Assembly (NCBI GenBank): GCA_018398585.1
Contig: JAGTTD010000019.1
Span: forward strand, 62,001 to 126,000
Direction: 5' to 3'
Length of the DNA stretch: 64,000 bases
DNA from: Simmondsia chinensis
Lineage: Eukaryota > Streptophyta > Magnoliopsida > Caryophyllales > Simmondsiaceae
Part shown: one piece after another, positions 24,772 to 36,548 of the stretch
Layout of the letters: each line of letters begins with the position of its first letter
Numbering within the stretch: the first letter of the stretch is position 1
Position numbers and translations under genes: made by a program
The notes under the pieces: generated by a model
Seen by the model: the letters and a program-made list of their open reading frames with translations, nothing else
Told to the model about the DNA's origin: nothing
Database searches by the model: none

Positions 24772-25330
24772 CATTGTTCCATCCGAGGTTGCTTGAACAA
24801 TGATAGCAATTGAGTCTAAGTCATGTTGGTTTTGAACTCCCTAAAATATCATTTCAAGAGTCAATTTTGGATTCAAAACATTCACTATCGATGGACTTCC
24901 TCAGATTTTCAAAGGCCAAAGGTGTACCTATAGCTTCCTCACTCAAACAAGACATGTTGGGTTCATCCCTACTAACAATGATCTTGATTATGGGTCCATC
25001 TTTAATACCTAGCACATATCCTTTTGTGCTGTCAGAATAATCCAAAACTTGCACTTTAAGGAATCATGGTCCTAGTTCTCTCTCAGTTTGAGGTACATAC
25101 GCAACACAACCAAAACTTTTGAAACAAAGTAGTCAGTTGGTTTCCCAACCAGACTTCATCTAGTGTTCTAATAGTCCTCTGACTTTGGCGCCTTTGTTTT
25201 TACAAAAAACATCAAATTCCTCATTTAAGAATTTTAGTCCATTACTAATTCTAAGTCTTTTTTTTTTTTCACTCCGATTTCATCAAGGTTGTCTAATCTT
25301 TAAAAGGCAAGCTTAAAAGGCAATTTTATG
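24772..25330 (-). mobile_element. Old copia remnant, integrase C-terminal part
   Basis: Minus-strand text resembles the integrase C-terminal region of copia (FGCVAYVPQTERELG, DSTKGYVLGIKDG, IIVSRD), followed by linker sequence, with stops. In element order it precedes the RT remnant at 17940-18520, so the two are one copy split by the younger copia. Confidence 0.6.
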
Positions 25331-25946
25331 TTGCTTACCAATACCATACACGTCGTTCTTACAAAAGCCCAACTTTACTGTAAGGTCTGTACCCAGGAAC
25401 AAGGCGCCCCCCCCCCCCCCCCCTTCACTGATGTAACCTAGTCCTCTGTGCTAAATACTAGCTTTGTCTGCCACTATATCGTAAGAGATAATGGGAATTC
25501 TTGTTCAAAAAATGAACAATGAGAGGTTTCCACTGAGGCCAAAATCACATCAATACTAGACTTATAGAGGAAAAGTAAAGTTAGATATCATAAAAACTAG
25601 GACACTAAGAGCTTTACTCCTGTCATATCCCACCGTACAAAATTCTCACACATAAGTTGAGAAGAATTCAAACATGAGTAAATGGACCCTGAGTGCTAAT
25701 ATATTCTACACTGATCAAATGCTTGAACTTCACAACATGCTCGATTTGAACCTATTTAGAGATAGAAAATGTCTGCATTTTCTATAAGATACCGAAATGT
25801 ATGTTGTAAGGAGTGGAGATTCAGGCAAGGCGCAGCCGGAGAACAGGACTGACAGAGGAAGAAGTCCGAACTCCAAATAACGTTCCAGACTAACACGGTC
25901 ATAGGACTATGTTATTAGTTCCCCTATGAAAGCAGCATCTGCGCTT
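25331..25946. other. Intergenic, with a C-run
   Basis: It contains a run of about 19 C at 25406-25424. The right part is probably the 3' UTR or downstream flank of the kinase-like gene. No coding exon was seen. Confidence 0.5.
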
Positions 25947-25952
25947 TTTATT
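25947..25952 (-). terminator. Polyadenylation signal of the kinase-like gene
   Basis: AATAAA on the minus strand, about 67 bp after the TGA at 26019-26021. Confidence 0.5.
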
Positions 25953-26018
25953 GTAGGCACTGAAAACACGGGGAAGGGAACGACCCATTTCGATTGAACT
26001 CCTATGCCAATTCCACTC

Positions 26019-29000
26019 TCACAGACAGGCACCAGTCACAAACCTATGGTTGAGCACTGCGGCAGCAATTGGTCTTTTTCTGTAGTCAGGATTCAGCATT
26101 GCCTGTCAAAGAAGACACAGGTCAATATCTTACCAAATTAGTTCAACCAATCAAGTGACTGCTTAGCTCCAAATATAGGCATCTACTAGAAAATTTCCTC
26201 ATTCAACTGCAACGTGAGTTTGAAATTTTGCAGCTCGACCCATGAAGTTGGCTTATATAAAGTCTACATACAAGTGATACACATAAAACCAATTGGTATT
26301 GGATGGAGTAGTCCACTGGGTTTATATACTAATGTCTTCTCTCTCACAACTTCAGTGTGGTATTTGTTACTAGACTCACATTTGGAGTACTTAACAGAGA
26401 GGATGTTAACTTAATCCATCAGCTGAAAAAGATGGCTAACAGCCCACGGCTAGAATAAACAATCCAATGGAGGGAAATGAATATGATACAATCAATTTCA
26501 AAGCAAAGCCAAGGGTATGGATCATTGCAAAAGTGAACATATAAGAACCCGGGATGTGCATGGTTGGCACTAATGGAAACTCGGTATAGACTGAACAACT
26601 GTTCTCCGTAAATCATTGAAACAAGTTGCAAATAGAATCAACCATGCCCATATATCCATGCTTCATCCCCGTAGCTCGAATGAAACTGTAATATCCGGTC
26701 TAATTAAATTATACTAGGTATTATAATATATAAAACCCAGTTTAATTAAATTGGGCTAGGCATTATAATATGTGAAACCCAGTCTAATTAAATTGGGCTA
26801 GGTATTATAATACGTGAAACTTGGGGTAATTAAATTGGACTAGACAGTATAATATGTGAAACTCAACAACAACAACAACAAACCCAGTGCCACCAAGGGC
26901 TCCCGCCAAAAGCAGGGTCTGGGGAGGGTAGATGTACGCAGTCTTCCCCCTTCAGGGGAAGAGAGGCTGTTTCCTAGGACCCCCAGCCTAAGATGAAGGT
27001 CTTGCATCCATCAGCCAAAAGACCTAGCAAACATCAGAAAGCATAAGTATGGCCCACATTAAAAAAAAAAAAAAAAAAAAGGAGATGAGAAAAGGAAAGA
27101 GAACGAGAGAGAGAATGAGATAGGGATGGAAAGACAGAAAGGGATAGAAAGAAAGAGATAAAGACTACCCTACTCTAACCGGGTCATCTAATACCCCTAT
27201 GCTAGCCCTCCATTGGGCCCTATCTAAGGCCATCTCCTCCCGAAGGTTTAGGTGGGTGAGGTCTTGTCGGATCGTCTCAAGCCATCTCTTCTTCGGTCTC
27301 CCTCTGCCTCTTCTGCCTAATGTAGTAATAGGCTGTTCGCATCTGCTGATTGGAGCTTCGTCCGGTCTCCTTCTGACATGTCCGAACCACCTCAAACGTT
27401 ACTCCCTTAATTTATCTTCAATGGGCGCTACGCCCAATTTGCCTCTTATGATGTCGTTTCTGATCCCATCCTTCCTTGTGTGTCCGCACATCCACCTCAG
27501 CATTCGCATCTCCGCCACCTTCATCTTCTGAGTGTGCTGTTGTTTCGTCGCCCTGCACTCCGCCCCATACGCCATGGCTGACCGCACCACCGTCTCATAG
27601 TATCTTCCCTTTAGCTTCAAGGGGAATTTCCTATCACAAAGCACCGCAGAGGCCATCCTCCACTTGTGCCAACCCGCTATGATCCTGTAGCTGACATCCT
27701 CGTCCACTTCGCCGTTATGCTGTATCGTGGACCCTAAATACCTGAATCTCTCCGTCTTCGCAATGGCCTCGTGTCCAATCTTAACTTCTTCTCGGCTAGG
27801 CGTGGTAGATGAATCGAACTTGAGTTCCATGTGCTCAGTCTTGGCTCTGCTTAGTCGCAAACCCTTCAACTCTAGAACCCCTCTCCACAGTTCCAGTTTC
27901 TCATTTATCTCTTCCCGCGACTCCCTCACCAGTACTATGTCATCTGTAAAAAGCATGCACCAAGGTACACATCCCTGGATGTGCCTAGTGAGCTCATCCA
28001 TAATCAAGGTACACATCCCTGGATGTGAAACTCGATCTAATTAAATTGGATATGTATTATAATACAATTAGAACTGACTAATATTTCGACCCAGCTATAA
28101 ATAAAATAATGAGCTAATTTAAAAAGGGCCCATTAATAATATTAGGGTTATATATATATATATATATAACTTACCAAAAAAAAATATATATATAAAGGCG
28201 ATGAGAGTTCTAACCTTAACTTCTTCTTCTTCCCCTCTTCCAATCTCTCTCTCTCTCTCTCTCGCGTCAAATGTCAATCCCGATTCCCCTCCCTTGATAG
28301 GTTTTCGAAGCTAATTCGTAATAGAGACTCGGATATCAAGTTAGAAGATTGTGAATGTAAGTATACCCCTTCCCCTACTTGTTTATGAAATATGAAAAAT
28401 TGCTTTACATGATTTGATTTGTGAGACATATTTTGAATGTTTTATTAGTTTGTTGAAGTACGTTTGGGCATACATGTTTGATGGATTGTGTGATTTCTAC
28501 TATTATGATTTGAATTATATTGATTTATACGATGATTTGATGTTGGGATATGTGAATTTTCGAAAGAATTTGTATTTGTGATAATGTGAAAGAAATTATC
28601 GCAAACTCGTGATTTGAATTAAAAGGTTTTATGGGAAGAGCTCACAGATAACTACGTGACCCTTAGGGGTCTATCGACGAAAGAATATGAAAAATGTGAA
28701 AGTCGATCTGTGACCCTATCGCGGGAATAATACCTGCACGTAGTCTCCGATTTGTCTGTCTGTTCTTTTGAATTGGTAGATACTACATTGACCTTGATAG
28801 GTCTATCGACATCGATTCGAATGTGAAAAATGTGAATGTCGATCTATGACCCTATCACGAGAATAATACCAGCCATAGTCTCCGATTGATTTGTAAGTTT
28901 TACCAAGAGCTCTTGTGAAATAAATAAAGTATAAAGTGGTTATTTGAGCTTCTTGTAACATACAATTTTGAAGATAAATTGGTTTTACTTGTTTTCGTTA

Positions 29001-32000
29001 GACATTTATCCGTTTTAATAATATGTCTGATCCAGGTAGGGTGTGTAGTATACTTGCTGAGCTTGTTAGTTGCTCACCCTTTTCCTTCACTTTTCAGATT
29101 AGTAGCTTGTGGCGGTCCTAAAGGAATGAGGAAGGCAAAGCAACATCTTGTTCCGAGCATTATTTTGTTTTCGAGGTTTAGATATTTAATAAATTATATA
29201 GTGGGATTTTATGGACTACTTAGATAGATTGTAATCTCGACTTTTCATACAATTGTTTTTAAATCGTTAGTTTTGAAGTTATTTGAGATTCGATCTATTA
29301 TATACTATGGGCACTTTTATGGAAATTTGAGGAATTATGAATTGGAAGTTTTCGGGAGCCCTTGGAGGCACTGAGCTTCTTGTTGTTGTTGTAAGTTTCC
29401 GGGCTTTGTACTATAATGAGGGGATTCGTTATAGTACGGCCGTGTAGCGCCCTTTTTGACTTAAGCCTAGCGTTACAGAAACTATAGCATCAGAGTGCAA
29501 TACGTAATTGACTTCTAATCAAAGAATTGGAAATATAGTTTACGGAAAATGCAATTTCACTAGAAATGGGCATAGAACAAAGCTCAGATAAAGATACAGA
29601 TGAGCAAGTTTCAGGGGAATCAAAGAAATCAACATAGAAGCATCATATGAGTGTCCCAGGAGTATCCTTACATGAACAGGAAATGAAAATACGACACAAG
29701 GAATTAGAGAAACAACGGTCCTCCAGTTATTCAACCCATCACTGTAGCCTCTCAAACAAGTTGTTGAACCTGACTTTACATAATGTTATCTCTTGGAATA
29801 AGACCTCGCGACAGCTAGACAGGGAGCTCATCTCGACAATTCCCCAATACTAATGGTGGTACTATGCATACAGAGAAAATGAGCCCTAATGAACTTGCTT
29901 GTCTTGACCGTGTGCACTCCCTAGACCTCTCAAATTGTGGATGGATAAAGCTATTTTAGCTGACAGAAAGTTGTTATACCTGGAGCAGTTCCCAGCCAGC
30001 ACCATCACCAAGATCTAAAAACTCAACAGGTTCTAGCAAGCGATCATCCGCCAAACAATATCTGCCAAAAGATCACATGCAAAGTATTACCCACATCAAA
30101 TGATATGCTATCGTGTAATATAAAATGACAATCGTCAGCATGCTCTGGATTCTGGAATCTATAAAGGAATAGACAAAATATAAAATGGCAATGGTCCCGT
30201 TTACAGAAAAGCTATTGTCCAGTAATATAGATGATCACTGTCACCATGCTCTGGCGTTTAAGAAGGGAAAACGAAAAGTATTATTTAAAACATATTCTTA
30301 TTTCATTTAGCATAGTTTGTGTGGAGGGACGGAAACCAAATAAATATAAACCACCAATCACCATTCAGATTGCACGAAAGAATATCGCGGAGAATTAATC
30401 AATCAAAAATAGGAATTTTCGCCAACATCCCGGACCATAAACTTAAGGCTCAGTACATCAAGTCACTAACCGTAACAGAGATTACGAGTCCGTAGCAATT
30501 AATTCATCAACAATGGGTACATAGTGTAGATCAAAAGAGCTTACTCTCTGGCTGCTTGAAGATCAAGTTGGAAAGTGCTCTCTAGAAGCCTCTGCAGGTT
30601 CATGTACAGTCGCTCCATTTAGTAACCCACGGGTGAAGAGTGTGCATAAAAAATCAAGAGAACAACAATATGATGAGGCTAAAATCCCGTAAAACCCACT
30701 TGTAAAGAGAGGCTGTCCATAACACCCGCTGCACTGAAGGGAACAAATGCTAAGTATGCAAAAAGAAGACCCGCTTCATATCTGCCAATGGAAAAAGAAA
30801 AGAGAATACATATTCTTCGCTTTGAAACTCAAGCAAATACATATCGTGGTTGAGACTCAATATGAAGAAAACGGTTACACTTGCTTCCCCTTCTGAACTT
30901 ACATGTCATCTGCTATCCCAAAGGCTCTTTTCTCAACGAGATTAAAGACACCAGCAGCTCTTGCCCGTCTCCATAGTCCTTCAGACAGAGTTCCAAGGTC
31001 GCCTTCTAAGGATGAATAACTGTGAAACAATACCACTTAAATGTATTCTAACTTAGATTACCAGAAAACTTTTTAAGCCATACTCATCACAGAACACAAA
31101 TTTTGGAAAAATGTAATTTTTCCTCCGACCTCTTTTGATGCGACCTAACCAAAAGATTGGAATTAACAATGGGGGTCATATCAGAGGTTTATATGTAAAA
31201 GTAACATGCCAGGCATAAATTCCTTTTGACTTAATTTCTAATTTAAGACGGCAACTGCCAGTTGGTCAGGAAGTGGGAGCTCAATTTTCTACAGAATAAG
31301 GGTAAGAGAGACTTCATTAATGTATCTTATTATGTATTACTTTGATTAGTATGAATTATTCAAAAAATTTGAGAGAGTTGAAAGATATCAATGGCTATCC
31401 TAATAGCGAGCCGGTAACTGTTGCAAACCTTATATCAACCGCAAAGGCAAGATCTCTGAGTCGTGGAACCAAGTAAGCTGCATCTCTCTCAGCTATTGTA
31501 CTATCATAAAAGGAAGGATGTATCTAAGACCACAAGCAAATAAGAATTCCAATAGAAACTATATATACCAATAACCCACAGAATCCAAGAAAACTTGCAT
31601 CCTCTAGACAGCATACTTGAGAACAACAGAAGATGGTCCAAGACTCTGATGCAATCTATCATGATCATGCATGAAGGCTAGGCCATTAGAAATGCCCTGA
31701 AGCAAATTCACCACAAAAGCTCTTCTACGTTTAATTGTTTGTTCCAGTTCAAAAGGATTCCAAAATCTTTGCTCTCCTAGGGCGCCATTTTTTGCCACTT
31801 TTTCACTGGCACTTTTTGCATAATCTGCAGCACTATATCTGCCATTGTTGCGGAAAGCAAGCCACTACAGAAGATAAATACAGATTTAATCACTCTTATC
31901 AAGGAAAAATATATGTGGGTTCAATCATTGCACCAAATAGAGGATTAAATGAGACATGAAAAATAAATTCAACATACCTGCTCGCCGGTTTTTGTCTCAA

Positions 32001-34335
32001 ATCCACCTAGAAGAACCAGGAGATTCTGGCAGATTTCTTTTGAGCTGCTCTGAATAATTCACTAGAAGCATTAGTTGATACGACTTCTGCCAAAAATGAA
32101 TGAATTCCAGCAAGCCACTCATCTTACTTGCAAGACAACATGTGTACTCAGCTCATTGGCAGCCATCATATCAGCCTCAAGACCACCTGCTCTTTGTCCG
32201 GGATATACCTAAACAATTTTCAAATGCATAGAAGTACAAAGAAATAGCATGAATGCAGTTCAAATCAAATTTAGACAGCATTCAGGAACCAAATTTCTTG
32301 AGTATGCTACACCACGTATCTAATTGTGATATGAGATTTACAAGAGTCGAATATAATACTCTTATGAACTTTTGAAGCCAAAGTTCCCGGCATTGTATCT
32401 CGATCTAGTAACTAGAGCAAACACTTAATTCACAGTACGTATTTCAACAGACAAAAGAAAAAGTTTAAAGACTCCATGAGAATAGAGAAGCCCCTTCTAG
32501 GGGAGTGAAGGGTGTTCTTTGATCATGTAGGGGAGTGAAGGGGGTTTGACTGGCATGTATTAGAATCAAATAGTCGTAGTTCAAAAGCAGTAAATATTAT
32601 GACTAGTGATTGCAAGAAGAAAAGCAAAATCCAAATTTGGAGGACAGTTGTAGTGAAAAGAAGCCATGCAAGGTTCAGAAGATCGTCACCTTGAAAATAA
32701 CTGAAGTCCCTTTCATTGAACCTTGAATTATTCTTCCTTCATATAATCTGCAAAACAACTGTGAAGGGCAATACTGCTAACTAGACGGACAATATAACCA
32801 CAATGATCCAGCACGTAAGTCCTCGCTGCTGTAAATTTAATTGCACAATACGAGATAGATCTTCACATAACACACCTGATCTTCACACTACCTTCTCCAA
32901 CATCTTGAATTCTCAATTTGCTCATATTGTCGGAAGAATACTCAATGTCCGGACCAGCCTGAAACCCTGAATAGCTGAAAAACAATATTTTTGCGAGTGC
33001 ATTAAATTGACAAATATTCTAGAATATAGATTGCGAATAAATTGGGGACAATAAAACAAACATGGTAAGTTTTAAGGAATACTTTGAACTCCTTGGCTTG
33101 CCTCACACAAAGACTTGGAAGACCCTAAATACTTGGCACAACAAGGTTCCAACAAGGGCCATCAAAAAACATATTAGCATATTCACAAACAATTGAATTG
33201 CACGCTTATGGAAAGCATTTGAGACTCTGACCCATGGGGAAGATAAACTCTTTCTGATCGCTTAAGTTATGTTAAACTGGAAGTAACTAACAAATGTAAC
33301 GAAGACATAAGCCTACAAGGAATTAGACACGTTCAACATTAAAACTTAGGTATTGTTGTCAAGAAACCAAACGCCTCAACAAGTTAAATTGTTAGATGAA
33401 AGCTCACAAATCATTTATACTCTAGCAGGTCCATTCAAACAAGTGCTTGTTCACTTAAAGCGTGGATAATGTACGGCCTTTCGTGGTATCTTATGTTATT
33501 AATACTAAGAGCAGGGTGTGTTGGGATATGAGCTCTAGACCACTCAAAAAAAAAAAAAAAAAAAAAAAAAACGAAAAACCTAGAAACATTTCAAGAAATG
33601 GACTATCTATGCAATTCAAGTTGTTAGCTGGAGGCCAATGTATAATTATATACTCTTAAGAATCATCATCCGAACAATATCTGAAACAGGTATGTGCCAA
33701 TCAAAAAATGTTATTGAAGGAAACTTGTGCGCGGCAATAATAGCATACAACAACAACAACAACAAACCCAGTGCCTGCAAGGACTCCCGCATAAGCAGGG
33801 TCTGGAGGGGTAGATGTATGCAGTCTTCCCCCTTCAGGGGGCTACCCCGAAGGGAGGCAATAATAGCATACATGCATGGCAATTAAGGAAGCCATGGCAA
33901 AGTAAGCGCATGCGTTCTACAGAAACCTGAAAATATGAACAGGAGAGCAGATAAACTGCTAGCATTTGGCAAAAATAACAATAATATTTCCAGTTAAAAT
34001 AGTACGAGACACTGAAGAAGAGTAGACATTACAAGGAGAAACTCCTCGGACCTGGTGATGTTCATAAAGCCGTAGCTGCCAAGGAATCGGCCAACTTGGA
34101 AAGCATCTGGATCCATAATCAAGCTGGCTTTACATGGGTTAGTGCCTCCAATTTCGGCCTTCTTCTTCGTCTTCGTCTTCATCTTCATCTTCAAAATTGT
34201 GGTGAGTGGAGACAGAGTAGGGATAAAACTGGAATTGAGCACACCGCGATGGAGACGAATCCGGAAGGTTGTGAAGGCTACTGAGATACTGATATTGAAA
34301 GAGTAGGGTAAAGCAGTGCCGCACGCGATCGCCAT
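26019..34335 (-). CDS. Plastid-targeted protein-kinase-like (pseudokinase) protein, At5g16810-like
   Basis: I assembled 12 exons with GT-AG junctions and consistent phases: complement(join(26019..26102,29980..30061,30545..30591,30700..30781,30903..31019,31429..31500,31617..31864,31978..32049,32128..32208,32690..32747,32876..32974,34052..34335)), 441 residues. The start MAIACGTALPYS opens a Ser/Thr/Arg-rich region like a plastid transit peptide; a coding GAA/GAC microsatellite then gives KMKMKTKTKKK. The kinase fold runs from VGRFLGSYGF through SVIFKVYPG (the Lys of subdomain II) and the alphaC-like LEADMMAANEL to LNPDYRKRPIAAAVL near the end. The catalytic HRD is replaced by LHQSLGPSSVVLN and DFG by RDLAFAVD, so phosphotransfer is unlikely. 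The last intron (3877 bp) carries a solo LTR and a LINE; intron 1 carries a LINE/SINE tail. The At5g16810 relationship comes from gene order and memory. Confidence 0.82.
26692..26864. repeat. About 43-bp tandem repeat at the start of the solo LTR
   Basis: Four imperfect units containing taattaaattgggctagg...attataata, and a fifth after the LINE at 28034-28070. The sister LTR at 19533 has one unit, so the array expanded in this copy or its parent. Confidence 0.75.
26865..28022 (-). mobile_element. 5'-truncated RTE-type LINE with Au-SINE-like 3' tail
   Basis: A perfect 11-bp duplication atgtgaaactc flanks it (26854-26864 and 28023-28033). Read on the minus strand it has the end of reverse transcriptase, a 3' UTR with a T20 run, then a block GGAAACAGCCTCTC...CTGCGTACATCTACCC...GGCACTGGG ending in (TTG)n. 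That last block is what I know as the Au SINE 3' region. The 5' end has a short duplicated segment (ccaggGATGTGTACCTTg twice), possibly a template switch at truncation. Confidence 0.85.
27165..28016 (-). pseudogene. RTE LINE reverse transcriptase, C-terminal fragment
   Basis: The frame opens with MDELTRHIQG and a modified catalytic box FTDDIVLV (FADD in most relatives). It continues through FRYLGSTIQ, YYETVVRSAMAYGAE and MLRWMCGHTRKDGIRN to an in-frame TAA at 27399-27401, after which LRWFGHVRRRPDEAPI and GRRGRGRPKKRW follow in the same frame. This layout is typical of plant RTE LINEs. The N-terminal RT and endonuclease are missing. Confidence 0.85.
29355..29391 (+). mobile_element. Very short LINE/SINE tail insertion
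   Basis: About 37 bp reading gagcccttggaggcactgag and ending in (TTG)4 interrupt the solo LTR relative to its sister copy. Imperfect aagttttcgg/aagtttccgg flank it. This matches the last bases of the Au-type tail seen at 26865, 33750 and 38401. Confidence 0.55.
33750..33855 (-). mobile_element. 5'-truncated LINE/SINE tail (Au-type) in intron 1 of the kinase-like gene
   Basis: A 106-bp minus-strand insertion ends GGCACTGGGTT(TGT)n and has a perfect 17-bp duplication ggcaataatagcataca at 33733-33749 and 33856-33872. Its CCCCCTGAAGGGGGAAGACTGC is closer to the LINE tail at 26865 than to the SINE at 38401, so it is probably a truncated LINE copy. Confidence 0.8.
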
Positions 34336-34439
34336 GGATGTCCTTACTCTTCTTTTGGTTGTGCAGATAATAATTGACTGTACGTGGAAGGGATAACGTG
34401 AGAGCATACAACAACAACAAAACAAATGCCCGAACAACA

Positions 34440-34984
34440 AGATATTATTTTTAATAAATAGTTTTGATAGTTGGCTAATTGGTCACATTTTTTTCACGAA
34501 ATACGTTGAATTGGATCCTGCTAATGCAAGGTGTACAGAGGGCAAAAAGTACATAATTTTATTTATATAAGATGATAACCTCAAACGTTAGTATTTAATT
34601 TTTTAGAAAATTATTTATTAAAGTCTAAAATCATTCAATCAACCACCTTAATTTACATTGTTAATTATTTGCTAAATGTTATACGACTACCATGTAAATT
34701 TGAGCTTGTCTTTCTTATTTTTTGAGTACAGTGGAGTATAAGTTGAAATTATTAGAGCTAACGATTTATTCGCTCGTCCTCTTCTCCTTTGATTCCGAAG
34801 GGGTTCGAAACAGCAATATTCGAACCGAGGTGGAAAATAAGATGAAAAATACTTTACGAGTTTAAATATTTTAAGTCATGTTTAGTAAATACTTTAAAAT
34901 CTATATAAAAGTACTAAATTTTAGAGATAATTTTCTGAATAATTATAAATTTATATTGTTAAGTGAAAAATAACAATTTTAAAG
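34440..34984. other. Intergenic, AT-rich
   Basis: It lies upstream of the kinase-like gene. No coding exon or clear repeat was found. The kinase promoter should lie near 34340-34600. Confidence 0.5.
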
Positions 34985-36367
34985 TCACTTCTTTTTTTGT
35001 GAAAAGAACCCAATTTGGGATGATCCTTGGCTTCCCTCACTCCCGATTCGTCGTCTCAGTAGGCCCCCGATCTCAGGTCCCCTCCCCTTGAGGGTGCGGG
35101 ATCCCATCTCCCATGATCGTAGAAGTTGGAACTCCACCGCTCTGAATTCTTTTTCAACCCAGAACAGGCTAAAATCATCCAATCCATTCCAATTGGCAAT
35201 CCCGACGATGATGACTCCCTTATTTGGCACTTCTCTCAATCAGGTGATTTCTTAGTTAAATTAGGGTACCACGTTTGGTGTAATGGTTCCCTGCATGCCC
35301 CCTGCCTGTCAAAAGCTTCATCTTCTACTATTCCTAGTGAGAAAGCCATCTCTCGTATTTGGAATCTCAAGGCTTGTCCTCGGGTTAAGCATTTTTTTTG
35401 GAGAGCGTTCTCAAATGCCCTGGCCTCCAAAGAGAACCTCTTCTTTCATAAGTTTTCCCCCGACCAAAGTTGCCCCCATTGCCAGGATCCGGTTGAATCT
35501 TCCGAACATGCTTTGTTCTTTTGCACTGCGGCGAGAGCCTCTTGGTTCAGGTCCGAGTGGGGCTTTCGCCCTCCTATTATTGGTTTCAGAGGCTTTGTTG
35601 GGTGGTGGGAACATCTGACTATTGAATTGGATCTGCCTAATGATGCTTTGAGTCGTATCGCCTATCTTTGTTCGTGTCTTTGGAAAGCTAGGAATGCTTT
35701 TATCTTTGAAAATCGACGTGAAGACCCTTTGAAGGTGGTGAGGACGGCTTTCTCGGTTGCTGCTGAGTTCGAACAATCCCTTCCCTTATCGAATGAGGCC
35801 GCGGCTCTGGTGCAGAACCCCCCTTTCGACTGCTTGTATTCCTAGGTGGTCCCCCCCGGTCCCGCAATTGCCTTAAAATTAATTGTGATGCTTCCTGGTC
35901 TTGCGATCGGAAATCTACTGCTTCGGCCTGTGTTGTACGTGATTGTACAGGTTATGTTGTTGGTGGCTGGTGTAGCTCGGTGAATGCGTCCTCCCCTCGT
36001 ATGGGCGAGGCTCTGGCGGTGTGGGCCGCGTGTTCTCTTGTGCTGTCACAGGATTGAAGGGTTATCATCATTGAATCTAACTGCTTGGACATCATTTCTT
36101 CTATTCAAGGCGAAAAAGTGGGCCCTCACGAGGTTGCGCCAATCGTTAATGATATTGGGTTCCTCGAGTCTTCTTTTCTTTCGGTTGTGTTTGCTTGGGC
36201 CCCTAGAATTTGTAACAAAGCGGCCCATTTTGTTGCTTCTTTGCATTCGAGGTCTTTTTGTGATCATTTATGGCGGCGGAATATCCCATCGGGCCTATTT
36301 GATATTCTTTGTAATGATATTAATGAAAGCTCTTAGCCCTCGGGCTTTGTTTTGTTCAAAAAAAGAA
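34985..36367 (+). mobile_element. L1-type LINE fragment (zf-RVT and RNase H-like domains)
   Basis: The first part (WDDPWLPSLP) is in one frame. A shift then leads into the 35126-35845 frame with the zinc-binding RT-associated domain (IWNLKACPRVKHFFWRA, CPHCQDPVESSEHALFFC). Further on, LKINCDASWS, SPRMGEALAVWAA, IIIESNCLDII and WAPRICNKAAHFVAS form an RNase H-like domain (RVT_3 type) with an in-frame TGA at 36055-36057. An A7 tract follows the stop at about 36359. It is 5'-truncated and coding-dead, typical of plant L1 LINE copies. Confidence 0.8.
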
Positions 36368-36548
36368 GGGGGGGATGCGGGGCGGTATGTAACCGGCTGG
36401 TGCCAGTTGTACCGGTCACCTCCTGCCTCTTCGCTTTCACGATCCTCCTCCTCCAACCCGCGACACTCTCGTATCGAAGCGATTCCTCTTCTCTCCCACT
36501 AAAACGCATCGTTTCGAAGCCGATTTTAGTTTATCTCAAATTATATTT

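Larger units (their letters stand above)
26687..29477. mobile_element. Solo LTR in the last intron of the kinase-like gene
   Basis: It starts TGTAATATCC and ends GCGTTACA, with a perfect 5-bp duplication gaaac at 26682-26686 and 29478-29482. It is the same family as 19533-21093: the gggaataatacc blocks, the tgctcacccttt region and the tagtacggccgtgtagcgcc end are shared. It is longer because of a 1158-bp LINE (26865-28022), an expanded 43-bp repeat at its start and a 37-bp tail insertion at about 29355. Confidence 0.8.

Noticed and set aside
25406..25424. C-run and the G-run at 50263-50280 as functional quadruplex sites
   Set aside because: They are long homopolymers and may include sequencing or assembly length error; nothing around them suggests a role.
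27199..28044. Plus-strand frames of 68-110 residues
   Set aside because: They lie opposite the RTE LINE reverse transcriptase on the minus strand and have no domain similarity.
35126..35845. A stand-alone host gene of 239 residues
   Set aside because: The zinc-binding RT-associated domain, RNase H-like sequence downstream, frame breaks and an A-tract identify a LINE fragment.
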